From Osmia lignaria lignaria (taxonomy: Eukaryota > Arthropoda > Insecta > Hymenoptera > Megachilidae): 64,000 nucleotides of DNA. The translations under genes and the position numbers were made by a program. The stretch's first letter is position 1. Each line of letters opens with the position of its first letter. The notes below the pieces were generated by a model that searched no databases, was not told the DNA's origin, and was given only the letters and a program-made list of their open reading frames with translations. Positions 24,388-36,598 of this stretch are shown piece after piece. The DNA lies in the NCBI RefSeq assembly GCF_051020975.1, contig NC_135037.1, forward strand, positions 3,100,001 to 3,164,000, given 5' to 3'.

Positions 24388-24850
24388 CTTGCTGGATATA
24401 GACGCGGTCTTCTCTTAAATATACAATACACCACAATGAGAAAATCGTGGATCAAAATGTAAATAAGAAAAAAATGTACAAAGCTGAAGCACTAATTGTA
24501 TTTTTCTCGAGTAACTAACAGAATACTTCCTACCGTAAGCACATAAACAACTCTTGTTCCAATTCCACCGACGGGTACGAACACGAACAGGTCCGTCGAA
24601 TCGCGGGGCGACGCTGGAGATACAGCCACGGCCCATACTCGCACCATTTTCAAATAGTCCCTTCTCGCATACAAATATTAATGGTTACTTACCTTAATGT
24701 TATCAGATTCTTCACTCGATTATTAATTACGGTTCATGGAATATCCAACTCGATTGGAGAATCTTTGTAACGATAATGCACCATTTAAATGAAACTGTAG
24801 CACTGTGGATACGGGACTGCTTTCAATGTTCTTCCGCGCGAGTCAATATG
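24388..24850 (-). promoter_or_regulatory. Candidate 5' UTR exons and promoter of coracle
   Basis: Two strong minus-strand donor sites occur here: AACATTAAG|GTAAGTAA with the exon side ending near 24691, and CCAGCAAG|GTAAGTTT with the exon side ending near 24388. No coding gene on this strand begins between here and coracle, whose ATG exon at 15714 is preceded by an acceptor. The simplest reading is alternative or successive non-coding first exons of coracle, spliced over an intron of about 8.7 kb. Small open frames here (one starts MVRVWAVAVSP) would be upstream ORFs. No transcript evidence is available. Confidence 0.4.
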
Positions 24851-25548
24851 GCTGACTACCTAGGAAAATCAGTTTCTCTTATGACGCAATTAAGCGAGTA
24901 CGCCCTGCTTAAACACATTTTTACCACTAGATAGCAGCAGCTGAATTACAAATTTAACAGTCGATAAAATAAAATACTGTAAACGAACTATCACCGTCGA
25001 TAAAATAGAAATTGATTATAGCAACAGCGTAACCTTTGGCAAAAAGAACGTAAATAGCCCACTTGGCTTGCTACTAAATTTAAGTTGGTTAGTGACGTAT
25101 TCATCTATTACAAGCTATTCTGTTTGATCTGCGATTTGCAATAGCGCAACGATTGCTTATTGTGTTTGCAAATTAATGTATTGTATGCAACTATTGATAA
25201 ATTCTGTATTTATAAAATTCCGTATTTGTGTTTATATAGAAGACAATTGATATCTGTTCTAACGAAAAGCAGACGTTGATCACGGCCGGCTTCAATTTAC
25301 TTGTTAATTATTTAAATATTTATAACCATCTATAACATTACATTTATTTCATTCTTTGAAGAAAACAGCTGTATAATATTTGTTAAAATTGACATTTTTA
25401 TTAAACGTTACAAGTCGTTGTACATATAATGAAAAATTGTTGAGTGTTTCATCGTGTTGCGATATACGGCCTCAAAATTCAGTCCCATTATCTGACGTTT
25501 TTTATTTTTATAGTACTAAGTTTATTATTTTCCGAATTTGCATATGAA
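24851..25548. promoter_or_regulatory. Intergenic promoter region upstream of the isoaspartate methyltransferase gene
   Basis: About 700 bp between the presumed coracle 5' exons and the methyltransferase ATG, with no coding frame. It probably contains a divergent promoter pair. A TTTTTATTTTTATAG acceptor-like stretch ending near 25513 suggests that the methyltransferase 5' UTR may also be spliced. Confidence 0.35.
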
Positions 25549-26593
25549 ATGGCTTGGTCTGGAAGATTTCATGCAAAAAGTAACCATGATCTTATACAAA
25601 GTCTTAAGAGTAAGTGATATTAACACAATTATTATAAGTTTTATATTGATTTTATTGGTCTTAAATGTTATTGAATAAAGAAAACCAAATGTATATATAC
25701 ATTAAGAGGTAAATATGTATATATTTGAAAGTATGCATTTTTTCATCTTAGGATCAAGAGTAATTAAATCTGATCGAGTTTATGAAGCAATGTCTGCTGT
25801 AGATAGAGCAAATTATACTCACCCTAGCTATGCATATATAGATTCTCCACAATCAATTGGTTATGGTGCAACTATAAGTGCTCCTCATATGGTATATATG
25901 TTTTTAAATAAATTGATTTATTCATAATATAATTTATACAGGAAGAATATACAAGTTCAAAATGTTTCAGCATGCATATGCTTTAGAAATACTTGAAGAT
26001 AAATTACGCGATGGTGCAAGAGCATTAGATGTTGGTTCTGGTTCTGGATATTTAACAGCATGTATGTCAATGATGTTAGGACCAAATGGCTTGGCTGTGG
26101 GTATTGAACATATTCCTGAACTTAAATCATTTGCTACCCAAAACATTCAAAGGGATAATCCAGAGCTTCTTAAAAGTGGTAGAGTTCAATTAGTTGGTAA
26201 GTATCTAGTTAAATATTTTGTAAATCAATTGAATCGTTTTATATAAAAAATATTTATTGATCTAGTTGGAGATGGAAGATTAGGATATCCTGAGAAAGCA
26301 CCATATAATGCTATTCATGTAGGAGCTGCAGCTAAAGAAATGCCACAAGCTGTAAGGAAAATTTGTTTTTATCAAATAATATAGTATTCATTAAATTAAT
26401 TGTGACATTGTTTATGTAGTTAATTGATCAACTAGCTCCTGGAGGACGTTTAGTATTACCGATGGGTCCAGAAAATTCAGACCAAACATTGGTACAAGTT
26501 GATAAGACAATGGACGGAAAAATTATGAAAAAATCGCTTACAAGCGTTGTTTTCGTTCCGCTAACAAGTAAAAGCAAGCAATATCCTTCATGA
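25549..26593 (+). CDS. Pcmt: Protein-L-isoaspartate (D-aspartate) O-methyltransferase
   Basis: Five exons (25549-25609, 25752-25891, 25971-26196, 26266-26351, 26420-26593) join to 228 residues, the usual length for animal PCMT1. The enzyme methylates isoaspartyl residues in aged proteins with S-adenosylmethionine, which starts their repair; it acts mainly in the cytosol. Family signatures in order: [16 protein letters not shown] at the N-terminus, [12 protein letters not shown] around residues 56-67, the SAM-binding motif [11 protein letters not shown] near residue 87, [20 protein letters not shown], and [11 protein letters not shown] near residue 180. The start at 25549 is chosen because it opens into the conserved MAWSG segment. 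An out-of-frame ATG lies 5 bp upstream at 25544. Confidence 0.95.
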
Positions 26594-27393
26594 GGTTCAT
26601 GCTTGCTCCAATAAGTGAGCAGTTTTTCTGTTGTAAATGTGAGTAAAAGAAAGTACTAAATAAAGCACATAATTTTAGCTGTATATTTGCAGTCGATCGT
26701 TTTAAAAATTGAAGAAAGCTTTAGATTACAATCATTATATGTAATACAATCATAAGTTTAAAACTTTTTGAAATAGTGTACATTTTTGATATTTTTGAAT
26801 TATAATCTTCAAAAAACGATATAACGTTTATTTATATTTAGTGAAACATATTTCGATTCAGAAATGCAATAAGTTATAAGGGTAGGAATATACTTCTATC
26901 CTTTTTATTATTAATGTATGTAATAAAGTACAAACTACTCTTATGTATTTTTATACTGTCTTTAATTTATTCTGTATATAGTATGAGTTACTTGTCATAA
27001 TTTATTGTACTCTGAATGCTTAAAAATAAATACATTACGGAAATGTATGATGACTAGAATTACATTTTTTTATATAATTAATTCATTCTCTATGTTATAT
27101 GTATCAGATGTATTACATGTAATTTGACATGCAATTATTTCCATTCTATATGTAACATAATTTAAGTATTCATGGAATGGTCAAGTTTAACTCCTTAAAG
27201 AAATGCGTAAAAAATAATTTACTGTAATGTGTCAAACATTGCAGTTATCAATTTATTATAAAATATCAAATAACTGTATTATTTAAATGTGATTGGACTT
27301 TGTGTCCTGTGGTCCTAGTTTATTTTAAGTATGCAATAGGCAGTGAGATGAACGCCTGCATTTTTTCATATTTGCCTTTTTTGATCATAATGG
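26594..27393. other. AT-rich convergent 3' region
   Basis: Non-coding, AT-rich interval between the stop codons of the methyltransferase (plus) and the nucleoside transporter (minus). It must hold both 3' UTRs. No other gene is visible. Confidence 0.5.
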
Positions 27394-27411
27394 TTAAAGC
27401 GCTTTAACCAT
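27390..27411. repeat. 22-bp perfect palindrome over the ENT stop codon
   Basis: From 27390 to 27411 the sequence is fully self-complementary; each half reads ATGGTTAAAGC on its own strand. It encodes the last residues (M-V-K-A-L-stop) of the nucleoside transporter. In RNA it could form a hairpin around the stop codon. Confidence 0.9.
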
Positions 27412-29568
27412 AAACAAACTAAGTGCAGCACCTGATGCCAATCCCATTCCAAGGAAAGCTCCCATCATAGCAGAGGCAATTTCCTTTTCTTGAGAATCTA
27501 CAACTCTATTTCAAAAGTTTCATTACAAAATGTATCAAATTTTAATTTATTAATATATACTATAATACTTACGTAGGAATTAAAATAAATGTCAAATTAC
27601 ACAGATAACCGTTGCTAATGGCAAATGCAATAGTTATTAAAATATAATAAAAGTCATTATGAATGTAAACAGGAAGATTATATCTAGGTTGTGCATTGCA
27701 AAACATAAGAGCAGGTATAAAGATTACCCTTATCAGACTTAAAAATATCACCTGCCAGGGTTTATTTTTTGGCTAAAAAAATATATAACTCATTAAATAT
27801 TACTTTTAAATATATTTTTGAACAAAGAATATTTTTTGTACATACCCATTGGAATATGCCAGATAATATTCTTCCAGCATAATCACCAGAACTAAAAATG
27901 AGGTATGTCACCACAGGTACAAAATAGATATCTGCAAAATATATATATAACTGTTAATAATTTAAAAACTGTGCATATAAGATTTAATACTGAAACTTAC
28001 CATTCCATGCATAACCCTTGCCTTTATCTTGACTTTCTACCAATACAGTAACTGCTGGACATACAGACAGTGATACAAAAAATACTAAGAATACACTAAT
28101 ACCATAGTGCCAAATTCTTTTAACAATACGAGTATAAGATACTGTTGTGCCTTGTGGAAAAGTTACTTCTCCAGTTACTGAATAATCTGTTTCTACACTG
28201 TTAGGAAATCTCTCCACCATATGATGTTTAAAAAATGCCTAAGCAGAAAGTATAGATACGATTTATATGACACAGTTTAATTCTTCTATTCAATGTTCAA
28301 AGCAGATTATCAATACATGTCTGTGTTATTACCATAAGCTACTTATATATTAAAAACACTTGTATGATAAATATCATTATTCTATGTTCATTAAAATGTA
28401 GAATTACTTACTGCTTTTTCCAACATTACATATGCAATCAGAGATAAAAACAAGATAACATCTCCAATAATAAAATATACTAGCCCTGAAAGCATAGGAC
28501 TAGCACCAATCCAAAGAGAACATATTTCTGTTATAGCAGTAAAAATTCCTCCAAGAGCTTGACCACTTGACATAGCAGTTATATATTTGGGAGAAAAACG
28601 ACCAACAACACCCATTAAACTTCCTCCAAAAATTGCACTTGCAGCTATAAAAAAATATCGATATTGTTCTCTAATTTACATGTTGAAATATTTATTGGTG
28701 TTTCAAATATCGTGTATGTACTTACAATTTACGCATGCTACTGTGGTCAAAGTAATAATTAAAAATGTGCCTTGCCCTAGAAATGAAATTGGAATTTTAC
28801 TTTAAAAGTTCAATACACAGTAATATTTAGCATTTTTATTTTTGTAACTTACATTTGTCTGTATTTATTTTAACAAATACTGTTGTTACAATGAAAAGTA
28901 ACAGTATTATACACTGTGAGCCCACCATTCTTGTCCTTAGGGGAATTCTATTATTTTATAAATTGTAAAGTTGATATAGTCGTTCTATTACTAGTATTGT
29001 GTAGTTGAAAGTATATAATTTACTTACTTTTTACTGATAAATGCATTTATGATTAGAAACAATGTATTTGGTAATGCACTTGCTACACTTAGATATGATG
29101 TAAAACTAGCTTGAAGGTCAGTTTTCTTTTCTAAATTTTCTACATGAGTATAGTTAATATGCGTAGAATTTTCTTGTATTTCTCTAAACTTATACATCCA
29201 ATACTATAAAACAAATTAGACAAACTCAATCATATACTATCAATGATGCTAAATAGTAAGATATATCAGTTACTTACATCTTCAGCAGTAATAAAAAAAC
29301 TCCAAGGAATTAATATATTCATTCCAAGTAAATAAAAAACAATATATGCAATATTATACCTAAACATTAAAGAAATACATAAAGCATATTATATAGTAAA
29401 CAATTGAATTATTCTAACTGAAAATTACCTGTCGCTAGGTTCATATTGTTTTAAAAATGGCTTTTCATCCGGCACAGAAATACTTGGATCATCGACTTCA
29501 GTTCCTAAATCATCCTCAAATTCGCTGTCTGAGCCTCCTAACAAAGGTCTTTTATTTATTGGATACAT
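27394..29568 (-). CDS. Ent: Equilibrative nucleoside transporter (SLC29 family)
   Basis: Ten exons on the minus strand (29429-29568, 29278-29359, 29028-29203, 28853-28947, 28726-28776, 28412-28644, 28001-28238, 27846-27931, 27573-27772, 27394-27505) give 470 residues. The family moves nucleosides and nucleobases across membranes by facilitated diffusion and has 11 transmembrane helices. An acidic cytoplasmic N-terminus (PLLGGSDSEFEDDLGTEVDD) precedes helix 1, which contains NILIPWSFFITAEDYW, a signature position of the family. Further family segments are SASAIFGGSLMGVVGRFSPKY, ITAMSSGQALGGIFTAI, a large central cytoplasmic loop around MVERFPNSVETDYSV, FSSGDYAGRI near helix 8, and a glycine-rich last helix GAFLGMGLASGAALSLFMVK. 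The N-terminal LLGG plus acidic stretch would fit an endosomal or lysosomal ENT3-like member, but the subtype is not certain. It is divergent from TCAIM. Confidence 0.93.
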
Positions 29569-30607
29569 GGTTAAACTGAAAATTAAAAAATCAAAATATT
29601 AATTAAAATTTATACAAGTTACATATGTATTACATATAATACAATAGATAAAAATGTTCAACAACTTTCTCTTTCTACTCACAAGGTTACATAGAAAATT
29701 ATCTAAATGCCACTTGGTAATTTACATGTAATTAGGGTATAATAACCATTTACATGGTTGCAAATAAGTACCAATGTCACTTTGTTTAAACTCTCTCACG
29801 TTTAGCACATTTTGAAACTTTAGTAAAATTTATGTTTAGCAATCCACATCTGGGAAGCAAATGGCAATGCCTCTAACATATTACTGTGCCAGAGTCTTAA
29901 AAGACTCAATGCCATATATAATACATTTCCTTGGCCACCTGTGACTAAGCACAGATACAAAAAGTAAATACCGTAGCATTAGCCTTATAATAATCCTACT
30001 GTAACTTCTTTCTTTACTACTCGTTTACATCATAAATGCAAAAACAGCTGGTGTAGTACACAAACCAAGTACAGCCCGCCAATTGGTAATGACGTATTCT
30101 TAAAAGAATTCGATGCATCATAAATTTGTGATAGGAACAAAAGAAAATATTTAAAATTTCAATGTTTATTCAGGAACATTCAGCTTTAGTTAGGATAGAA
30201 TGATTATTCGACTGATCGTATGTAACAGTATGTAATGCTCTATTTATGATTATCGAAACATATACCAACTAACACATATAATGTATCTATACACGCTATA
30301 CGTATACAGATCTCACCATTGATTAGACAAAAAGAAGAGGTTCAAGTCCAATGTTATACGAGTTTGCATATTGTCGCATTGCGAGGAGAGTTATTTTCTA
30401 AGAAATACACCATATATTTAGACTTTATGCAGATTATATATCTCAAAGAATATATTCTACGGCTAACAAGATAGAGAATTGTTATTTGAATACTAATGTA
30501 GTACATTTAGTAAGTTTGATGAGTGGCAAATGCGATAAATATCGCATTTCAACTCGTAAACTTTTGCGTGATATGGACGTGTGATGACATTACGGTGAAC
30601 TAGAAAA
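29569..30607. promoter_or_regulatory. Divergent promoter region of the ENT and TCAIM genes
   Basis: About 1 kb separates the start codons of two oppositely oriented genes. A TTTCAG acceptor-like sequence sits just upstream of the transporter ATG on the minus strand, so part of its 5' UTR may be spliced. No coding frame is convincing. Confidence 0.4.
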
Positions 30608-32923
30608 ATGTATTGTGCATTAGGAAGATGGTAAATAGCTATATTTAATTAAGTTTGTATGGTACAAATAGATTCAAGTAGTGGCTTGATAACAGTTTTT
30701 TAAATAGTTTTTGCAGGAGAGATGCGGTAAGAGCTTTGAGTACGGGTGAGGTATCTACCGCACTTCGACCTTTTTACTTTACAGTTCACCCTGATCTGTT
30801 TGGGCAATATCCTACACAAAGAGTAAGTTCAGTTAATTATAATGATTTTAGGTAACTTATAAAAAGCAAGTCTGTAAAGTGAAGGCGATTTAAATTGATT
30901 AAGCCTCAGCAACGCAGTTTATTGTCTTATTATGTTAAGAATTATTTATAGAACAAAGGAAGTGCAATAATTGTTATATATTTATATGTAGGTATATGCA
31001 CATAAAATTCAGGTATAAATAAACTGAATACAAGATAAGATTCATATTCATTTGCTGATTAAATAAAGAATATATCAAATGTATGTTAAATATGATTTTA
31101 ATTTGTTTAAAATCTTGATTGTTTCAGACAGTAAATGAAAATTCTCTAAAACAATTAAGTTCTGTCATTGAGAATTTACAACAGCAAAGACCTATAAGAC
31201 CTATTACTTTACCATTTTATTTAAGATCAAAAGATGAGAAAGAAGTCAAAGCTGGTAAATTCACTTTAGTACAAATACAGTTAAAGGATAAGGACTTAAG
31301 AAGAACTATACTTTCTATTCTAAAGACATGCGATTTGCCAACCACATTTGTGGATCAAATTGAAGAACAAAAACCATCAGAAAATGGAAAATATAAATCA
31401 AGATTTTGGCAAAGAAAAGGATATTCTGGAGAAAACATAGATTTTTCAGAATTAGAAGATGATCCCATTTATGCATCTATTATAATGAGAAGAAAAATTA
31501 ATTTAGAACCAGATACTCTTAAGTAAGATTATCGGTGTTTTTATGTAAATAATTAATATTCTGTTAAACATGTTTAATTACATAGTTGATGATTGTTGAT
31601 TAGGGCATACTTGAACAAACATATTAATGTAGTACACGTGAAGTTGGAAGCATGTAGACCTATACGCGAAGAAGTACAAAAGTTAGAAAAAATATTATGC
31701 TCTGAATTAGGTATAAACAGTATTGTATGGGATTGTGGATGGAACATAGCTCACTATAGAGGATGTTTATTAGCTTTCAAGGCATTGGCCGAACATCATC
31801 CTGAACCAATGCAAGTACTCAAAAACAGAACACTTGTTTTTGCCAATGATACAGGCATTAGTCTAGAGGGAAATGTTATGTTGAATTCAGGTGAAGTCAG
31901 ACACAATTGGCTTGATGTAAGAATGAATTATAAAACTTGTATCCTATTTATTAGTTTTTATTTTATTAAATAGATTTAATCAAACAAATGTTATCATATT
32001 TAACAACTGGTATGTTATTTTTGTTTTACAGCTAATTAAAAATATCCGGAAGTATGATGTCGTACTGTTTAGATTACCAGCTTTTGAGAAGGCAGTTTCA
32101 CAAGTACTTCTCGACATTAAAGTTGGTCGACGGTGCGTAATACAACACATTAATTGAATGACGGTAAGGCTCAGGGTACTCTATATGTGCAGGAAATTCA
32201 TGCCAAAAGTAATGGTTAGTCAGTATGAACGGCAACTTCGACAACTTACTACAACCCTCTCGGATTACCGAGGACGTCGAAATTATCCAAAAGTCTGGCC
32301 CGAGAAATTATCTGCTTATGAGATTGTGATTGAAGCGTTAGTATTATGTATAGTACTTAAAGTTTCTTGTATGTTTACTTTCAGTTAATTTGTAAGTATT
32401 TGATAAACATGGTTAATTTAACATCTTTGTAAGTATAATGCAATATAATATCGAAGTGAAATGTATATACTAAGATGAGGTTTACTTTCAGTGAAGCAGG
32501 ACCTTTAATGCTCTCTCCTACTGGACAGTTTATAGTTCCATCTTCGTGTCCAAGTTTTCTTTTAGTAAATTTCATTACTGAAAACTTAGAAGAAGCCTCG
32601 AAAAGATTACATCATTATAACAAGTAAGACTATCTTATAAATATCTTGGAAAAGTTTCTATTTTATTTTGTATCTTATTTTATTGCAGCATCAAACATGT
32701 TGAACGTGAGCTTCATGATAAGGCTGTTAAAGAACTGGGTTTAATTGTTCTGAACAAAGATGATAGTATCACTCCAGATTTAATGATACAATGTTGCGAA
32801 CGTTTATTATTGCACAAAAACGTTTTAGCTCCATTGTTGGAAGGTGTCATGCTTTGGGTGACACATTATTATTCTGTTATGAGTGATGGCGTTTTATGTA
32901 TACCATGGGATTGGAAACTTTAG
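30608..32923 (+). CDS. TCAIM: T-cell activation inhibitor, mitochondrial (TCAIM) homologue
   Basis: Eight exons (30608-30630, 30717-30822, 31128-31522, 31604-31916, 32032-32132, 32193-32336, 32492-32623, 32689-32923) join to 482 residues, close to vertebrate TCAIM. Residues about 10-55 (RALSTGEVSTALRPFYFTVH followed by PDLFGQYPTQR) are J-domain-like and contain the HPD tripeptide. The rest matches the conserved TCAIM body: WDCGWNIAHYRGCLLAFKAL, LVFANDTGISLEG, LSPTGQFIVPSSCPSFLLVN and a terminal GVLCIPWDWKL. Vertebrate TCAIM is a mitochondrial protein that dampens T-cell activation, so the ancestral role in insects is unknown. The ATG at 30608 gives a very short N-terminus (MYCALGRWRDAVRAL) with arginines and no acids, compatible with mitochondrial import. 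Confidence 0.88.
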
Positions 32924-33488
32924 GTTTCAATGTAAAATAGTAATTAATACCAACATTAATTTGTTGATATTTTGTATCATTATGCCGATTAACAGAACTA
33001 TTTCCAAAAATTTTATAAATTGTAATCAATTAATAATGTACAGAACATATGATACAGAAATGGTAGATATTTTTATGAAAACTTTACATATGCTTAAGAT
33101 AAAAGAATAACTTAGTAAAGGTATAAATCCTTTTACTATTGCTTTGGCAGTACAATTAATAACAAAGAATGATTTATAATACTCTGTAAAATATATTTGC
33201 ATATTAATTGCAATTGTTTTTCTGTAACTAATCTTAGTATGTACATTGTATAGTTGAGAAAAGAAGAAATATTTTGTACAATCATGTAGTTAAGCAATAA
33301 ATACATTGCATACAAATAAATGAAAGAATCAAACTATTTTCTAAATTGAAGTTGAAATTTCTTGACCCCCACTGACAATGAATCGTTGAATGCGTAGTAA
33401 ACCGGCCGATAAAAATAAGGTTTAAAGCGACGTCGGTACATATTTTAAATTGTGAGACACGAACTCCCACAAGGTGATTAATTTATCT
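32924..33488. other. Intergenic region downstream of TCAIM
   Basis: AT-rich 3' flank of TCAIM with no recognisable gene. It becomes more GC-rich toward the inverted-repeat element and the ELMO promoter. Confidence 0.45.
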
Positions 33489-33696
33489 TATACATGTACC
33501 GCAGTTCACCAGAGTCCATAACTGCGAAAAGACCAGTTTTCGTTCTTCGCGCATCTCCAGTGCGCATCTTCGCCCTGATTGGCGAGACTCCCAAACGAAG
33601 TGGAAAGCGATTAGCAGAGAGCTCGCTGCGTTCCCCCACCATCTTCCAACCTGCGCATCGCAGTTATGGACTCTGGTGAACTGCGGTATATGTATA
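33489..33696. mobile_element. 208-bp element with 39-bp terminal inverted repeats (MITE-like)
   Basis: The segment 33489-33527, starting TATACATGTACCGCAGTTCA, is repeated inverted at 33658-33696 with one difference (G/A in TATACATRTACC). The core ACCGCAGTTCACCAGAGTCC and the following ATAACTGCGA are identical in both arms. The arms begin with TA, which would fit a TA target duplication of Tc1/mariner type, but the exact ends are not certain. The 130-bp GC-rich centre has no open gene. It lies about 220 bp upstream of the ELMO start codon. Confidence 0.8.
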
Positions 33697-33917
33697 TCTG
33701 GATGGGTTATTGTCCATCAATGGTTCATGGAGGGGCGAGATCGTCCGACCACGTCCGACGCACCAGCATGATGGCCGTCACGTTGTTATGACAAGAGATA
33801 CGTCAAATTTGTAATATTTCTCATAATAGCTTGGGCCGGCGATTATCGTATCTCTGGAATTGGTTTTAATAATTACAAATTGTTCCTGGTACATTGATGT
33901 ACACGCAAACAATAAAA
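33697..33917 (+). promoter_or_regulatory. ELMO 5' UTR and promoter-proximal region
   Basis: Sequence between the inverted-repeat element and the ELMO ATG, with CpG-rich stretches (ATCGTCCGACCACGTCCGAC). No other gene. Its function is inferred from position. Confidence 0.4.
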
Positions 33918-36598
33918 ATGCCGGTCCAAAAGGATTCAAATATTGTGAAAATCGCTGTTCAGATGACGGATCAAGTGCCACAACTTATTGAATTTAATCA
34001 AAAGCATCCACTTACTGGGATTATTCAGGTATATTGAATAAAATATAAGTCCACTACATTACTGTAATTGTATTATCTTTCTGTTTAGATTTTTTAAGAT
34101 GAACTGTTTAGAACTAAAATTGTGAAGATATATTTAAATAAGAATAATTTTAATTTTTATTAGGAACTGTGCAATGGGTGGGGTCTCTCTGACCCTGAAT
34201 CTTATTCATTACAATTTTCTGAAAGTAATAACCAAAATTATATCACAGAAAAAAATCGCAATGAAGTAAAGAATGGTAGTATTTTAAGATTGGAGTTTTC
34301 ACCTTCTAAAACAGCTTGTGATATTTTAACAAAACTTAACAATGGAACTATGGAAGAAAAAACTGCAGCCTTGCAAAAATTGAGTACTCTCAGTACAGAT
34401 ATGACATTTGCATTAGAATTTATTAATAAGCAAGGATTAGCTTTAATTATATCACAGGTAATAAAAATGAATCCTAATAATTGATCATTTTCATATCATT
34501 CATGTATTTTAATTCATTGAATACATTTTTTTATAGGTTGAAGGTGAGAAGTATAAAGGTAATGCGCTTGCATATTCGCTTCAATCATTTGTGGAACTTA
34601 TGGATCATGGAATTGTTTCATGGGATATATTAGAAACACCTTTTATCAACAAAGTAGCAAGCTATGTAAATAATCAGGCTGTTACCCAAGATACCAGTAT
34701 TATTGAAGCTTCGCTTAGCATTCTTGAAAATATAGTATTAAATTCTTCTGGAAAATATGGACAAGTTGAGAAAGAAGTGACCTTTCCCAATTTAGTAATG
34801 CATCTACAAAGTATGCGTCCACAAATCCAACAAAATGCAATAGCTTTGATAAATGCTTTATTTCTTAAAGCTGATTTAGCTAAACGTAGATCTGTGGCTG
34901 CAACTCTCCAATCTAAGCAAGTTAGGAATGTTTTCCTAACAATTGTCATACAGTCTACTGGTCAAGTATGAAATATTGAAATATTATTTTTTTTATCAAT
35001 CAATGTAAACATTTGCTATAAAATCATATTTTGGTGTAGGTTGGTGCGGAAATGGCACATCAGTTATATGTATTGCAAACATTAATGTTAGGTCTCTGGG
35101 AGCAGCGTATGATGACGAAAATGGATCCTCAGGATCAAGATGCACATGATAAAATTAAAGAACTTAGAAGAATTGCTTTTGATACCGAAGGTGCAATAGG
35201 TGGAGATGTAACCGCTCGTAAACAAGGCCTCTTTGCTAAAGATTATAAAAAATTAGGTTTTAAGTATGATATTAATCCCGCACGCGATTTTACGGAAACA
35301 CCTCCTGGCATGCTTGCTCTAGATTGCATGGTCTATTTTGCCCGGAACCACACCGAATCTTATACTAAAGTTGTTCTGGAAAATTCATGCAGAGCAGATG
35401 AACATGAATGCCCGTTCGGTAGAACAAGCGTGGAACTCGTTAAATTACTTTGTGAAGTGAGTAGTATAAAACAATGCAAAGTAATTTAAATAATTACTTT
35501 TAGTTTAATTTACCCCTCGATTTAATTAGGTATTACGTATTGGAGAGGCACCTAGTGAACAAGGTCAATCATATCATCCAATGTTCTTTACTCATGATCA
35601 TCCATTTGAAGAATTTTACTGTGTATGTATAGTTCTTCTAAACAAAACTTGGAAGGAAATGAGAGCAACTACCGAAGATTTTGTAAAAGTATTTTCTGTT
35701 GTAAGAGAACAAATTACTAGAGCACTTCAATGTAAGCCTACAGGATTGGATAAATTTAAAAATGAGTTGCAACAATTAACATATTCAAGAATCACTAATC
35801 TTTGGCAACAAGAAAGGACTACCAGGGAAGAATGGGAATTTCATGCAAGACCAATTGTCGAACTCAGAGAACAAATTACACCTGAAATTTTAGATCTTAT
35901 TCAACAACAACGTTTAGGTTTTTTGGTAGAAGGTACCAGGTTTATGAAATACAGTGCCAGAGGACAGGTACTATTTTACTTTATTGAAAATCGTAATAAA
36001 ATTATTTACTCTCTACAGTTTCACATTTGTATTAAATATTTTAATCTTTAACAGAGAATTAAGGACAAATTTTGGTATGTTCGACTTTCACCTAATCACA
36101 AAGTATTTCATTATGGTGATTGTGACGAAAAATCGGTGCCAACAATAGATGAACTTCCTACAAAATTAGCCGTTGTTGAAATTCGTGGTTTAGTAACTGG
36201 TAGAGATTGTCCGCACATGAAGGATTTACAGCGACGCAAAACTACACATCAGTTGGCGTTTTCTTTAATGTTGGATTCTGTGGAAGTTTCAAGCCTAGAC
36301 TTTGTTGCACCTGATGAACAAGTTTTTGACTATTGGACTGATGGCATTAATGCCTTACTCGGTATGTAATATACATTATATGTACATACGTGTTGAATAT
36401 TATTTTCTCTCAATATAGAGGTATTTATGTACAGGTATTAGAATGACCAGTAAACAAGCAGAAAACGATTTGGAAACATTACTATCTATGGATATTAAAT
36501 TAAGACTTTTAGACGCAGAAGGAATTGATATTCCTCAAGAACCACCAGCTATTCCTGATCCGCCACCAAATTACGATTTTTGTTATGAGTTAAAGTAA
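33918..36598 (+). CDS. Ced-12: Engulfment and cell motility protein (ELMO / Ced-12)
   Basis: Seven exons (33918-34028, 34164-34457, 34537-34965, 35040-35456, 35530-35967, 36055-36361, 36435-36598) join to 719 residues, the usual ELMO length. ELMO binds DOCK180 (Myoblast city in flies) to form the bipartite exchange factor that activates Rac in cell migration, myoblast fusion and clearance of dying cells. Domain order: an N-terminal Ras-binding-like fold ([16 protein letters not shown]), armadillo-like repeats over about residues 110-280, the ELMO domain in the middle ([32 protein letters not shown]), the helical region and PH domain at about 550-680 ([20 protein letters not shown]), and a C-terminal proline-rich tail [13 protein letters not shown] that in the family binds the DOCK SH3 domain. 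All introns except the last are phase 0. Confidence 0.96.

Noticed and set aside
24415..24674. Minus-strand frames starting MGRGC and MVRVWAV upstream of the methyltransferase
   Set aside because: No family is recognised, and they lie among predicted non-coding first exons; more likely upstream ORFs or chance frames.
30335..30352. AGGTTCAAGTCC resembling a tRNA T-loop
   Set aside because: No matching acceptor, D or anticodon stems are found at the required distances.
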